Shown piece after piece: positions 56,710 through 64,000 of a DNA stretch of 64,000 bases (positions are counted from its first letter, which is position 1; the number at the start of each line of letters is the position of its first letter). The notes below the pieces were generated by a model. It had not been told where the DNA came from. It saw only the letters and a program-made list of their open reading frames with translations, and ran no database searches. The position numbers were made by a program, and so were the translations under genes. This stretch comes from Idiomarina aquatica (lineage in GTDB: Bacteria > Pseudomonadota > Gammaproteobacteria > Enterobacterales > Alteromonadaceae). The stretch covers positions 62,001 through 126,000 of the forward strand of contig NZ_SNXI01000005.1 of the NCBI RefSeq assembly GCF_004362895.1. Direction: 5' to 3'.

Positions 56710-57794
56710 CGCGACGGCAGATACTGACCACCCTGCTTTTGCCCCTTGGGCTGTTAGCAAGCGCAGGCTCAGCCTTTGCAAAACTACCGGACCACAATTA
56801 CTGGCGCTGGTTTGAGGTAGAGGTACTGCTGTTTAAACACACTGTCGAGCAAAACATCAACGAGCAGTTTCCGTTGGCTATTGAGCCAATTGCAGTGTCG
56901 TCAGCTAATGACTTGTTAGGTGCGCACTACAACCGTGACTTTACTGCGCTGCGCACTGGGCTGGGTGAGTGTGACTCATGGCCTGAGTTCGGTCAGTTCA
57001 ATGATTTTTCCTGGCGTTTTGACTGTTACTACAGCGACGAAAATCAATGGGTAACTATACCCGGCAACCCGTTTGCACCGCCCAGTAACTTGTCCTTAAC
57101 CGATACTACTGCGGTTGTCGTTGACGGCAACGGCGGTAATATAGAAACCGCTCGAAGCGCATTTCTATTACCCTCTGCAACCCACGTTCTTTCTGAGACG
57201 CGCACCGAACTGGCCCGCAAAGGACTCGCCAAGCCGCTGTTACATGTCGCCTGGCGGCAACCCGTATTTACCGAAAAGCAAAACTACAAATTCCGATTAT
57301 TCGGTGGCAAACAATTCAGTGATGAGTTTCGCTATGATGGCTACAAAAAAGAAGCGACAACAGGTACTGATAACAACATGGAGCGTTCGCTAATAGAGCG
57401 CGTGCAAACGCTGTTATCTCAGGTCGATAATAATCAGCTACGGTTTAAAACTGACGTACCCGAAAACCCACCACGACTGGACAATTCCTCTTATCCGCAA
57501 AGCGTATGGGAGCTCGATGGATTGCTGCATATATTTTTAATTGGTAATTACCTGCATATCGACAACGAATTTAACCTGCGCGAGGTTGCACAAGCTGAGT
57601 TGATACCAGAGGGTTTATCACAACAAGCGAAACACGCATTGTCGGGTGAATCTGTTGAACAGTCTTTTTTGCGAGCATTCAATTTTGATCAACGCCGCCG
57701 GGTAATCAGTCACGAAACACATTACTTTGACCATCCAAAAGTTGGTATGGTAATACAAATTCGCCGCACAGATTTATCAGCGCCGCGTTACTGA
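56706..57794 (+). CDS. CsiV-like periplasmic protein
   Basis: 362-residue exported protein, start overlapping the mfd stop by four bases. The signal peptide ends near ASAGSAFA (about residue 25). The opening of the mature chain (HNYWRWFEVEVLLFKH) and the location after mfd match CsiV-type proteins, reported in Shewanella and Vibrio relatives as peptidoglycan-binding or shape-linked factors. No catalytic motif is visible; four Cys are present. Confidence 0.7.
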   Translation: MTRRQILTTLLLPLGLLASAGSAFAKLPDHNYWRWFEVEVLLFKHTVEQNINEQFPLAIEPIAVSSANDLLGAHYNRDFTALRTGLGECDSWPEFGQFNDFSWRFDCYYSDENQWVTIPGNPFAPPSNLSLTDTTAVVVDGNGGNIETARSAFLLPSATHVLSETRTELARKGLAKPLLHVAWRQPVFTEKQNYKFRLFGGKQFSDEFRYDGYKKEATTGTDNNMERSLIERVQTLLSQVDNNQLRFKTDVPENPPRLDNSSYPQSVWELDGLLHIFLIGNYLHIDNEFNLREVAQAELIPEGLSQQAKHALSGESVEQSFLRAFNFDQRRRVISHETHYFDHPKVGMVIQIRRTDLSAPRY

Positions 57795-57825
57795 ACTTAA
57801 TTTATTCATACTTAGGGATTGGGTT

Positions 57826-58308
57826 ATGGAAAAATACGAAGAACTCTTGCTCGCCTTGCGTAAAGTGATTCGGGCCATTGACCTGTATTCAAAACAACTC
57901 AATAAATATTCCGGACTGACTGCTCCACAGCTACTGATTTTACGTGAAATTGTCGCCCGCGACGGCATCACCGCCAGTGAAGTCGCGCAAAACATCACGC
58001 TCAGCCCGGCAACGGTATCTAACGTGATTGAGCGTATGGAGCATCGTCGTTTGATCCACCGCCACCGTAGCGACACCGACAAACGGCGGGTACTTTTATA
58101 CTTAACTGAAGAAGGCCGTTCGCTGCTGCAAAAAGCACCACAACCATTGCAGGAAGACTTTATAGAAAAGTTTCAGGCCCTGGACGAGTGGGAACAGTCG
58201 CTACTGTTATCTTCGATGCAACGTATCGCGGCCATGATGGATGCAGAACGCTTAGACGCTGCACCGGTATTGGAAGTCGGCAGCTACCATAAAATGGACA
58301 CTGAATAA
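57826..58308 (+). CDS. MarR-family transcriptional regulator
   Basis: 160-residue winged-helix regulator. The recognition region is ITASEVAQNITLSPATVSNVIERMEHRRLIHR and the wing is RSDTDKRRVLLYLTEEG. N- and C-terminal helices form the dimer interface. Its stop overlaps the start of the downstream ExeM-like nuclease, so control of that gene is likely but unproven. Confidence 0.88.
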   Translation: MEKYEELLLALRKVIRAIDLYSKQLNKYSGLTAPQLLILREIVARDGITASEVAQNITLSPATVSNVIERMEHRRLIHRHRSDTDKRRVLLYLTEEGRSLLQKAPQPLQEDFIEKFQALDEWEQSLLLSSMQRIAAMMDAERLDAAPVLEVGSYHKMDTE

Positions 58309-60068
58309 TGAAGAACTGGATTTATGCTACAGCCACCGTTGCCTTGTGTGCCCCGGTTGCAACATTGGCGCAAGAAAAAAACTGCGATATCAGTGAAGAA
58401 CTCACCTCGATATCAACAATTCAGGGCGCTAATGACCAGTCGGACAAGATCGGTGAGCAACTCACGACAATGGGTATCGTAACCCAAAACCTCGCCGCGC
58501 CCGAACAGCTCGGTGGCGTTTACATTCAGTCACCTGAATCGCTACAAGACGATGACCCAAAAACATCGGAAGGTCTGTTTGTTAGCGCCAACAGCACCAC
58601 CTTTGCCGACCTGAAAGTAGGCACTTTGGTCAAACTATCAGGACAGGTCAGCGAACAAAATGGTTTGACTCAGCTGACCGACGTCACTGAATTATATGAA
58701 TGTGGTCAACAACCTCAGGTTGCACCGGTCACTGTTACACTGCCCTTTTCATCACGGCAGCAAGCAGAAGCTCACGAGGGGATGTTGGTAACCGTAAATG
58801 GGCAAAAGCCGCTGACCATATCGGGTCATTACCCGTTAGCCCGCTATGGCTATTTTGACGTATCTTCAGGCCGTTTATTTACACCGACTCAGGTAGCTTT
58901 GCCCGGCTCTGAGGCGGCTGCAGTGGCAGAGGCTAATGAACTCAACCGACTGCAGATTGACGATAATAGTCAGTTAGAGCCAAAGTCGTTGCCGCACCAA
59001 CAGCTATTCCACGGCCCCCAACAGAGTCTGCGCAGTGGCGCCACCCTTAAGCCACTGTCTGGTGTTTTGTCGCAATTTCGTGATGACTACCGACTGCAAC
59101 CAACAAAACCACCGCAACTGGCGCAACGTTCACGTATCACGGCGATTTTACCTAAACGCAAAAACGAGGTGCGAGTCGCCAGCTTTAACGTCTTGAATTA
59201 CTTTAATGGTGATGGCATGGGTGGTGGCTTCCCCACCGAACGAGGCGCCAAGACCCCGCAACAATTGCAACGCCAGCAAGCTAAAATTGTAGCTGCCATT
59301 GACGCACTGGATGCGGACATCGTTGGCCTGATGGAGGTCGAAAATGATGGCTTTGAGCAGCACAGTGCAATACGGCAGTTAACCGATGCGGTAAACGCAG
59401 TAAGCGACATTAATTATGCCATTGCACAGCCGCACTCGGCCCGTGTTGGCACTGACCAAATCAGTGTCGGCATTTTATATAACGCCGAACGCTTCAAAAC
59501 CTCGACCCATGCACTGACGTTAACCCAGGGGCCTTTCCGGCGCGGCAGCCGGGTGCCGTTAGCGCAAGTATTTACCGATAAAATTACCGAGCAAACATTC
59601 ACCACAGTGGTCAATCACTTTAAATCCAAAGGTAGCTGCCCCGATGACGGCGTTAATGCTAATCAACAAGACGGACAGTCCTGCTGGAACGCTCTGCGAG
59701 TTGAATCCGCAGCGACACTGCTAGACTGGATTGAACAGCAACAAATGCCGCAACCGATTCTATTGGGGGATTTTAACGCGTACTATTACGAAGATCCGAT
59801 GCGCTATTTCACCGACAACGAATATCAAAACGTATCCGAAGCAGATGACTATTCCTACGTTTATGACAGCCAGGCCGGTGCGCTTGATCACATTTTAATC
59901 CATCAGGATCTGACGTCCATGCTAACACGCGTGCAGCACCTTAACTTTAATGCTGACGAGCCGATAAGTTATGACTACCGTGATGATCAGTACTACCGAC
60001 CCGGTCCTTATCGTGCATCCGATCACGACCCACTGTTAGTCGATCTTGTTTTTGCGTCACCGGATTGA
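58308..60068 (+). CDS. ExeM/NucH-type extracellular endonuclease
   Basis: 586-residue secreted nuclease: signal peptide to about residue 21 (TLAQ), an N-terminal OB-fold-like region, then an endonuclease/exonuclease/phosphatase domain. That domain has RVASFNVLNYFN, LMEVENDGF (metal-binding Glu), ILLGDFNAYYYEDP (catalytic Asp and Asn) and the terminal ASDHDPLLVDL. Such enzymes degrade extracellular DNA, for nutrients or biofilm dispersal. It starts one base before the MarR stop ends. Its last 46 bases overlap the convergent barrel gene. Confidence 0.9.
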   Translation: MKNWIYATATVALCAPVATLAQEKNCDISEELTSISTIQGANDQSDKIGEQLTTMGIVTQNLAAPEQLGGVYIQSPESLQDDDPKTSEGLFVSANSTTFADLKVGTLVKLSGQVSEQNGLTQLTDVTELYECGQQPQVAPVTVTLPFSSRQQAEAHEGMLVTVNGQKPLTISGHYPLARYGYFDVSSGRLFTPTQVALPGSEAAAVAEANELNRLQIDDNSQLEPKSLPHQQLFHGPQQSLRSGATLKPLSGVLSQFRDDYRLQPTKPPQLAQRSRITAILPKRKNEVRVASFNVLNYFNGDGMGGGFPTERGAKTPQQLQRQQAKIVAAIDALDADIVGLMEVENDGFEQHSAIRQLTDAVNAVSDINYAIAQPHSARVGTDQISVGILYNAERFKTSTHALTLTQGPFRRGSRVPLAQVFTDKITEQTFTTVVNHFKSKGSCPDDGVNANQQDGQSCWNALRVESAATLLDWIEQQQMPQPILLGDFNAYYYEDPMRYFTDNEYQNVSEADDYSYVYDSQAGALDHILIHQDLTSMLTRVQHLNFNADEPISYDYRDDQYYRPGPYRASDHDPLLVDLVFASPD

Positions 60069-61048
60069 TCAGTACGCGGCAAATAGGCGTTGGTGGTGCC
60101 AAAGTGCACCTCCAACTCCAGCCCCAGCATCCAGTGACCCTGCCGACGTTCAGCCAGATACTCACGCGGCCAATGATAACCAACCCAGGTCTCAACAAAT
60201 AACCACTCACGTAAATAACGTTGTCGGTTTAGTAAGCGTAAGCCGTAGTCGTTAATTGGTACCTCGTAGTCAGTTTGCCCCTCGATCCAGGTTTCTAGTG
60301 CCAGCGCTTTGTCTTCGCCATACAATTTGTAGGCTCGCATAGTCGAACTCCAGCGTAAGCCATTAGTTTCTTGTGCAAAGGTAGCTAACGACGACCAACG
60401 CGCTAACATGCTGTCAGTCAAACTCGCTTCAAGATCAACTCGTTGCGCCACGCCAAAACCATCGCTATCCCGCCAAAACGCCGAACTCTGAAACCGCGCC
60501 AACGCCGATTCACCCAGCGCAACATCGGTCATGTAACGGCCGCGAACGTAGGTATCGAAGTCTAAACCACCCCGAATACCGACACTGTAAGAGACGCGAT
60601 GTCTCTCGTTCATGTGTGGGTCAAACCCTAACCCAACCAACCATTCCTCATCCGAGCTGGGAGAGCGAATAATCGATGGGCGCCCTGCTGAGCCCTCGTC
60701 GATAAACTCATCGCTGTCAACTCGACCAATAAAGGCTGACAGCTCTTCTTTTGCATGGGGTAAATTAACCCGGGCACGAAAACGTGATTTGACTTCAAAG
60801 CCGTCGTAGCCGCTCCATTGCGGTGCTATCGATAGGCGGCCGTAGGAGGAATAAGGTTGTTCAAACCGATCTTCAGCAAAAAAACCGTCAATCCAGCGTG
60901 CGGTTTCATCAACCGAGATCTCCAGTCCCGATCTAAACCCATCCAGCCAGGCATCCTGCTCTTGCTCATCTGTTTGCGTCTGCGCTCCGGCAACAAATGC
61001 AGACGAGCACAAGGCAAAAAAATTGATTGCCAAAGCAAACTTTTTCAC
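60023..61048 (-). CDS. Outer membrane beta-barrel-like protein
   Basis: 341-residue exported protein, not assigned to a named family. The signal peptide ends near VAGA (residue 22). The body alternates hydrophobic and polar residues with many aromatic termini (YSSYGRLSIAPQWSGYDGFEVKSR and similar), as in outer membrane barrels. The strand QGHWMLGLELEVHFG could be the last one. A further 20 residues are read inside the 3' end of the convergent nuclease gene. Confidence 0.65.
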   Translation of the reverse strand: MKKFALAINFFALCSSAFVAGAQTQTDEQEQDAWLDGFRSGLEISVDETARWIDGFFAEDRFEQPYSSYGRLSIAPQWSGYDGFEVKSRFRARVNLPHAKEELSAFIGRVDSDEFIDEGSAGRPSIIRSPSSDEEWLVGLGFDPHMNERHRVSYSVGIRGGLDFDTYVRGRYMTDVALGESALARFQSSAFWRDSDGFGVAQRVDLEASLTDSMLARWSSLATFAQETNGLRWSSTMRAYKLYGEDKALALETWIEGQTDYEVPINDYGLRLLNRQRYLREWLFVETWVGYHWPREYLAERRQGHWMLGLELEVHFGTTNAYLPRTDQSGDAKTRSTNSGS

Positions 61049-61094
61049 TGCTTTGTACCTATAAACTTAGAGTAGTTCCAACGTTGGAGGTTGT

Positions 61095-62231
61095 ATGCGC
61101 TACCACGTAACATTAGGTGCCTGTCTGCTGTTCTTCAGTAGTTTCAGCATGGCACAAAATTCAGCAACAGAAAAGCAACAAAATGAACAAGTTGCAACGC
61201 TCGCGGGCGGTTGCTTTTGGTGTGTAGAAGAAGCTTTTGAACAATTAAACGGTGTCCGCGAAGTCGTGTCTGGCTATGCCGGCGGCACTGAAAAAGACCC
61301 GACTTATAAACAAGTATCTGGCGGTCAAACCGGCCATACCGAAGCAGCTCAGATTTATTACAATCCTAATATCATCAGCTACGCAGGCATTTTGCAAAAG
61401 TTCTGGCGCATCATGGACCCGACCGACGCTGACGGTCAGTTTGTTGACCGCGGTAAGCAGTATCGCCCGGAAATATTCGTACATAACGAACAACAGCGGC
61501 GTATTGCTGAGCAATCCAAACAATGGCTTATCGAAAACGGTCCGTTTGAAGACCCCATCGTTGTGCCGATAACCGAGTTCACCAACTTTTATCGTGCCGA
61601 AGAATACCATCAGGACTACTACGATAAAAATCCGATACGCTACAAAGTCTATACCTACAATTCCGGTCGTTATGACTTTGTCGAGAAACACTGGGGCGAT
61701 ACCAGTGATATTGATTATCAGCAGTTCACTAACGCTAACCCCGGCGGTGAGGATACAGCTTCGTCTCAGTCGGCTAGTGACAAACCCTGGGTGAATTTTA
61801 ACAAGCCAGCTACGCAGCAATTACGTGAGCTGTTGACCCCTATCCAGTATGCCGTCACACAGGAAGACGAGACTGAGCCGGCGTTTGACAACCGCTATTG
61901 GGATAACAAAGAGCCCGGCCTGTATGTTGACATCGTCAGTGGCGAACCACTTTTTTCTTCAAAACATAAATACAAATCCGGAACCGGCTGGCCAAGCTTT
62001 ACCCAGCCGATTACCAGCAATGCAGTGGTGGAAAAAGAGGATAACAGCTGGTTTTACACGCGCACCGAAATTCGCAGCCGCTATGCCGACTCCCATCTGG
62101 GCCACGTATTCGAAGATGGACCACAGCCAACAGGCTTGCGTTACTGTATGAATTCCGCCGCGCTGGAATTCATTCCGTTAGCTGAAATGAAGCAACGCGG
62201 CTATGGTGAGTATATTAAATACGTCGAATAA
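61095..62231 (+). CDS. msrAB: Secreted MsrA-MsrB fusion methionine sulfoxide reductase
   Basis: 378-residue bifunctional repair enzyme. A signal peptide (cleavage near MAQ, residue 21) precedes an MsrA domain with [11 protein letters not shown] (catalytic Cys) and an MsrB domain with [12 protein letters not shown] and the catalytic Cys in [10 protein letters not shown]. The CxxC zinc pairs of some MsrB are absent. It reduces both S- and R-methionine sulfoxide, probably in the periplasm. It stands between the barrel gene and convergent asnB. Confidence 0.95.
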   Translation: MRYHVTLGACLLFFSSFSMAQNSATEKQQNEQVATLAGGCFWCVEEAFEQLNGVREVVSGYAGGTEKDPTYKQVSGGQTGHTEAAQIYYNPNIISYAGILQKFWRIMDPTDADGQFVDRGKQYRPEIFVHNEQQRRIAEQSKQWLIENGPFEDPIVVPITEFTNFYRAEEYHQDYYDKNPIRYKVYTYNSGRYDFVEKHWGDTSDIDYQQFTNANPGGEDTASSQSASDKPWVNFNKPATQQLRELLTPIQYAVTQEDETEPAFDNRYWDNKEPGLYVDIVSGEPLFSSKHKYKSGTGWPSFTQPITSNAVVEKEDNSWFYTRTEIRSRYADSHLGHVFEDGPQPTGLRYCMNSAALEFIPLAEMKQRGYGEYIKYVE

Positions 62232-62241
62232 GCTGCGTAGC

Positions 62242-64000
62242 CTAAGCTATCCAGCCTAACTCCTGCGCCCTTTGTGCCGCTTGCTGCGGTACATCGGTCG
62301 CAACAAAGTGGTGATGCAGTACCTGCACGCCCAACATATGGTTGATTACGGCATCTAGTTGCACTTGTTCCTCAGCAGGCACATCGTCATCCTGATGTCG
62401 CTCAAAGGTTCTGACGACCTGCTCATAATCCAGCAAACCTGCCGACTTTACCGCCTTCTCGTTTAAAAACTGCTCGGCCAGCTTTTCTACGGCCTGCCAC
62501 TTTTCCGGGTCGGTGTGGGCCGGCGGCGCCATAAAGGCGAACTTCTCGCGCTTGTACAAAGTTTCAGGAAGAAGTCCTTTCATTGCCTCGCGCAACACGT
62601 ATTTTTCTTTATTACCTTTAATGCGCAAATGCGGCGGTACGGTAAACGCATACTCGGCTAAATGATGGTCGAGGAACGCCGGTCGCGCTTCCATTGAGTT
62701 TGCCATATCAACGCGATCACCTCCCCAGGTCAATATTTGCCCTTCCAGCATGGTTTTGATCCACACATACTGTGCCCGATCTAAGGGGTGACGCCCGTCT
62801 AACATGGTTTCGTCAAGCGTATCAGCTATCGCTTTGCTGGGATCGTATTCGCTTACCTGCTCGCGCATGGTTGCAGACATTAACGGTAACGCGACGCTGC
62901 TGCACGACAGCCACGGCTGCACACAACTGGGGGTAAAGCCCATTTTCTGATTAAACGCGTCGCTGACAAACTCTTCTCGTGCCAGCATCGCGCCTTTAAA
63001 CAGTTTATTGTTCTTCTCTAATAGCTCTTGCCATTCTACCCGCTCGACTTCCGGCAAATGATCAAGGCCATGTAAAAACATGTCTTTACGAAACGCTGGG
63101 TAGCCGGCAAAAAGTTCATCCGAGCCCTCTCCCGTCATTACCACTTTGTATCCGGCTTCATGCACTTCCTTACTCATCAAGTATTTCGCCACGCCCAGCG
63201 TGTTATAGATGGTGCGTTCGGTATGCCACAGTGTTTTTACAAAATGGTCATATAAGTCATTGGCTTTAAGCGCCATGATATGGTGGTCGGCATCAGTGGC
63301 TTCTGCCATTTCGCGGGCAATCGGGGTTTCGTCATAAGCGTCAGAGTCAAACCCGATGGTAAACGCTTTTACCGAGGTTTGTGTCGATGCTGATGCTAAG
63401 CCCAGAATCGCACAGGAATCGATACCTCCCGACAAGTAACAACCGACCGGCACATCAGCGGTCATCCGGTGCTGTACGGCTTCCAGTAATTTAGCTCGCA
63501 CACCTTCGATATACTGTTCTTCGTCGACATCATCGCCCGGATAATCATGTTCGTTAGGAAAGTTCACGTCCCAGTATTTATGTTCAGAAATACTCAATTT
63601 ACCGTTGTTTCGTTGTATTTTTACCACATAACCCGGCTGCACCTGATTGATTCCGGCAAACGCTGTGGACCCCGGTACCATCACTTGAATCAACTGGTGA
63701 TAGAGCCCTTCGGGAGAAAACTCGCGCTTAACGTCAGGGTGCGCGAACAAAACTTTTAGCTCTGAACCGAATACAACGCCGTGCTCGGTCTCTGTCCAGT
63801 ATAAGGGTTTAATACCAAACCGGTCGCGCACTAGATAAAGACTATCGTCCTGCTCGTCAAACAAACCAAACGCAAATTCACCACGCAGTTCACTTAGCGT
63901 ATGCTCTAGTCCATAGCGCTCAAATAAGTGTAAAACAATCTCAGAGTCACTCTTTGAACGAAACGCTGCTCCCCGTGCGGTCAAGTCTGCACGAATACGT
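62242..64000 (-). CDS. asnB: Asparagine synthase (glutamine-hydrolysing), 5' end outside window
   Basis: Glutamine-dependent asparagine synthetase. The start is beyond the window: the frame runs to the edge with RIRADLTARGAAFRSKSDSE, an internal part of the glutaminase domain, so the nucleophile Cys2 is not seen. Present are GEFAFGLFDE, LVRDRFGIKPLY and the synthetase P-loop VGCYLSGGIDSCAI, with GEGSDELFAGY following. It forms asparagine from aspartate, glutamine and ATP. Confidence 0.96.
   Translation of the reverse strand, partial: RIRADLTARGAAFRSKSDSEIVLHLFERYGLEHTLSELRGEFAFGLFDEQDDSLYLVRDRFGIKPLYWTETEHGVVFGSELKVLFAHPDVKREFSPEGLYHQLIQVMVPGSTAFAGINQVQPGYVVKIQRNNGKLSISEHKYWDVNFPNEHDYPGDDVDEEQYIEGVRAKLLEAVQHRMTADVPVGCYLSGGIDSCAILGLASASTQTSVKAFTIGFDSDAYDETPIAREMAEATDADHHIMALKANDLYDHFVKTLWHTERTIYNTLGVAKYLMSKEVHEAGYKVVMTGEGSDELFAGYPAFRKDMFLHGLDHLPEVERVEWQELLEKNNKLFKGAMLAREEFVSDAFNQKMGFTPSCVQPWLSCSSVALPLMSATMREQVSEYDPSKAIADTLDETMLDGRHPLDRAQYVWIKTMLEGQILTWGGDRVDMANSMEARPAFLDHHLAEYAFTVPPHLRIKGNKEKYVLREAMKGLLPETLYKREKFAFMAPPAHTDPEKWQAVEKLAEQFLNEKAVKSAGLLDYEQVVRTFERHQDDDVPAEEQVQLDAVINHMLGVQVLHHHFVATDVPQQAAQRAQELGWIA

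Noticed and set aside
1-64000. CRISPR arrays, tRNA or rRNA genes, insertion sequences
   Set aside because: I saw no regularly spaced repeat series, no cloverleaf with a TTCGA-type loop in the short gaps, and no transposase-like open frame.

Overview
The window is a gene-dense stretch (about 62 genes, both strands, very short gaps) from a free-living aerobic gammaproteobacterium. The protein sequences and gene order (seqA-pgm, ybfF-DUF2788-ybfE-fldA-fur, sdhCDAB-sucAB-sucCD facing gltA, msbA-lpxK-ycaR-kdsB, lolCDE-PilZ-mfd-CsiV) fit the Alteromonadales, and I would guess Idiomarina or a close relative. That placement is an inference from sequence style and synteny, not from a search. I see no rRNA or tRNA gene, no CRISPR array, no transposase and no phage gene.

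Layout. 1-5008: periplasmic and envelope quality control (BepA-type M48 protease, cut by the window edge; TlpA-like lipoprotein), an ArsC-WrbA-DUF2069 operon, and DUF2066-hda. 5170-12236: an MFS transporter, seqA-pgm, then the collinear set ybfF, DUF2788, ybfE, fldA, fur and a saccharopine-dehydrogenase-like oxidoreductase. 12309-20835: glnS, the 5-oxoprolinase genes pxpABC preceded by two small membrane proteins, a small membrane-anchored protein, and a three-gene lipid-type operon (acyl-CoA dehydrogenase, APH-type phosphotransferase, SDR). 20836-28744: the least conserved part, holding an erythromycin-esterase/ChaN-like secreted protein, a 614-residue protein with a PD-(D/E)XK nuclease-like end, a PAS-GGDEF-EAL gene with a frameshift, and a cluster of GPP34 (GOLPH3-like), a membrane protein with LRV-like repeats and a hydrolase lipoprotein. 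28753-40976: Dps and the TCA-cycle block sucD, sucC, sucB (with two lipoyl domains), sucA, sdhBADC, with gltA divergent. 41041-41225: a large imperfect palindrome. 41329-64000: a KamA-family radical SAM enzyme, lipid A/KDO genes (kdsB, ycaR, lpxK, msbA), comEC, DUF2062, lolCDE, a PilZ-like protein, mfd, a CsiV-like protein, a MarR regulator, an ExeM-like extracellular nuclease, an outer membrane barrel-like protein, a secreted MsrA-MsrB fusion and asnB (cut by the window edge).

The clearest cooperating sets are the TCA block (citrate synthase, 2-oxoglutarate dehydrogenase E1/E2, succinyl-CoA synthetase, succinate dehydrogenase), the lipopolysaccharide and lipoprotein export genes (KdsB, LpxK, MsbA, LolCDE), and 5-oxoproline recycling (PxpABC). 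The best candidates for something undescribed are the 614-residue nuclease-like protein at 22525-24369, the GPP34/LRV/hydrolase cluster at 26266-28692, and the palindromic element at 41041-41225.
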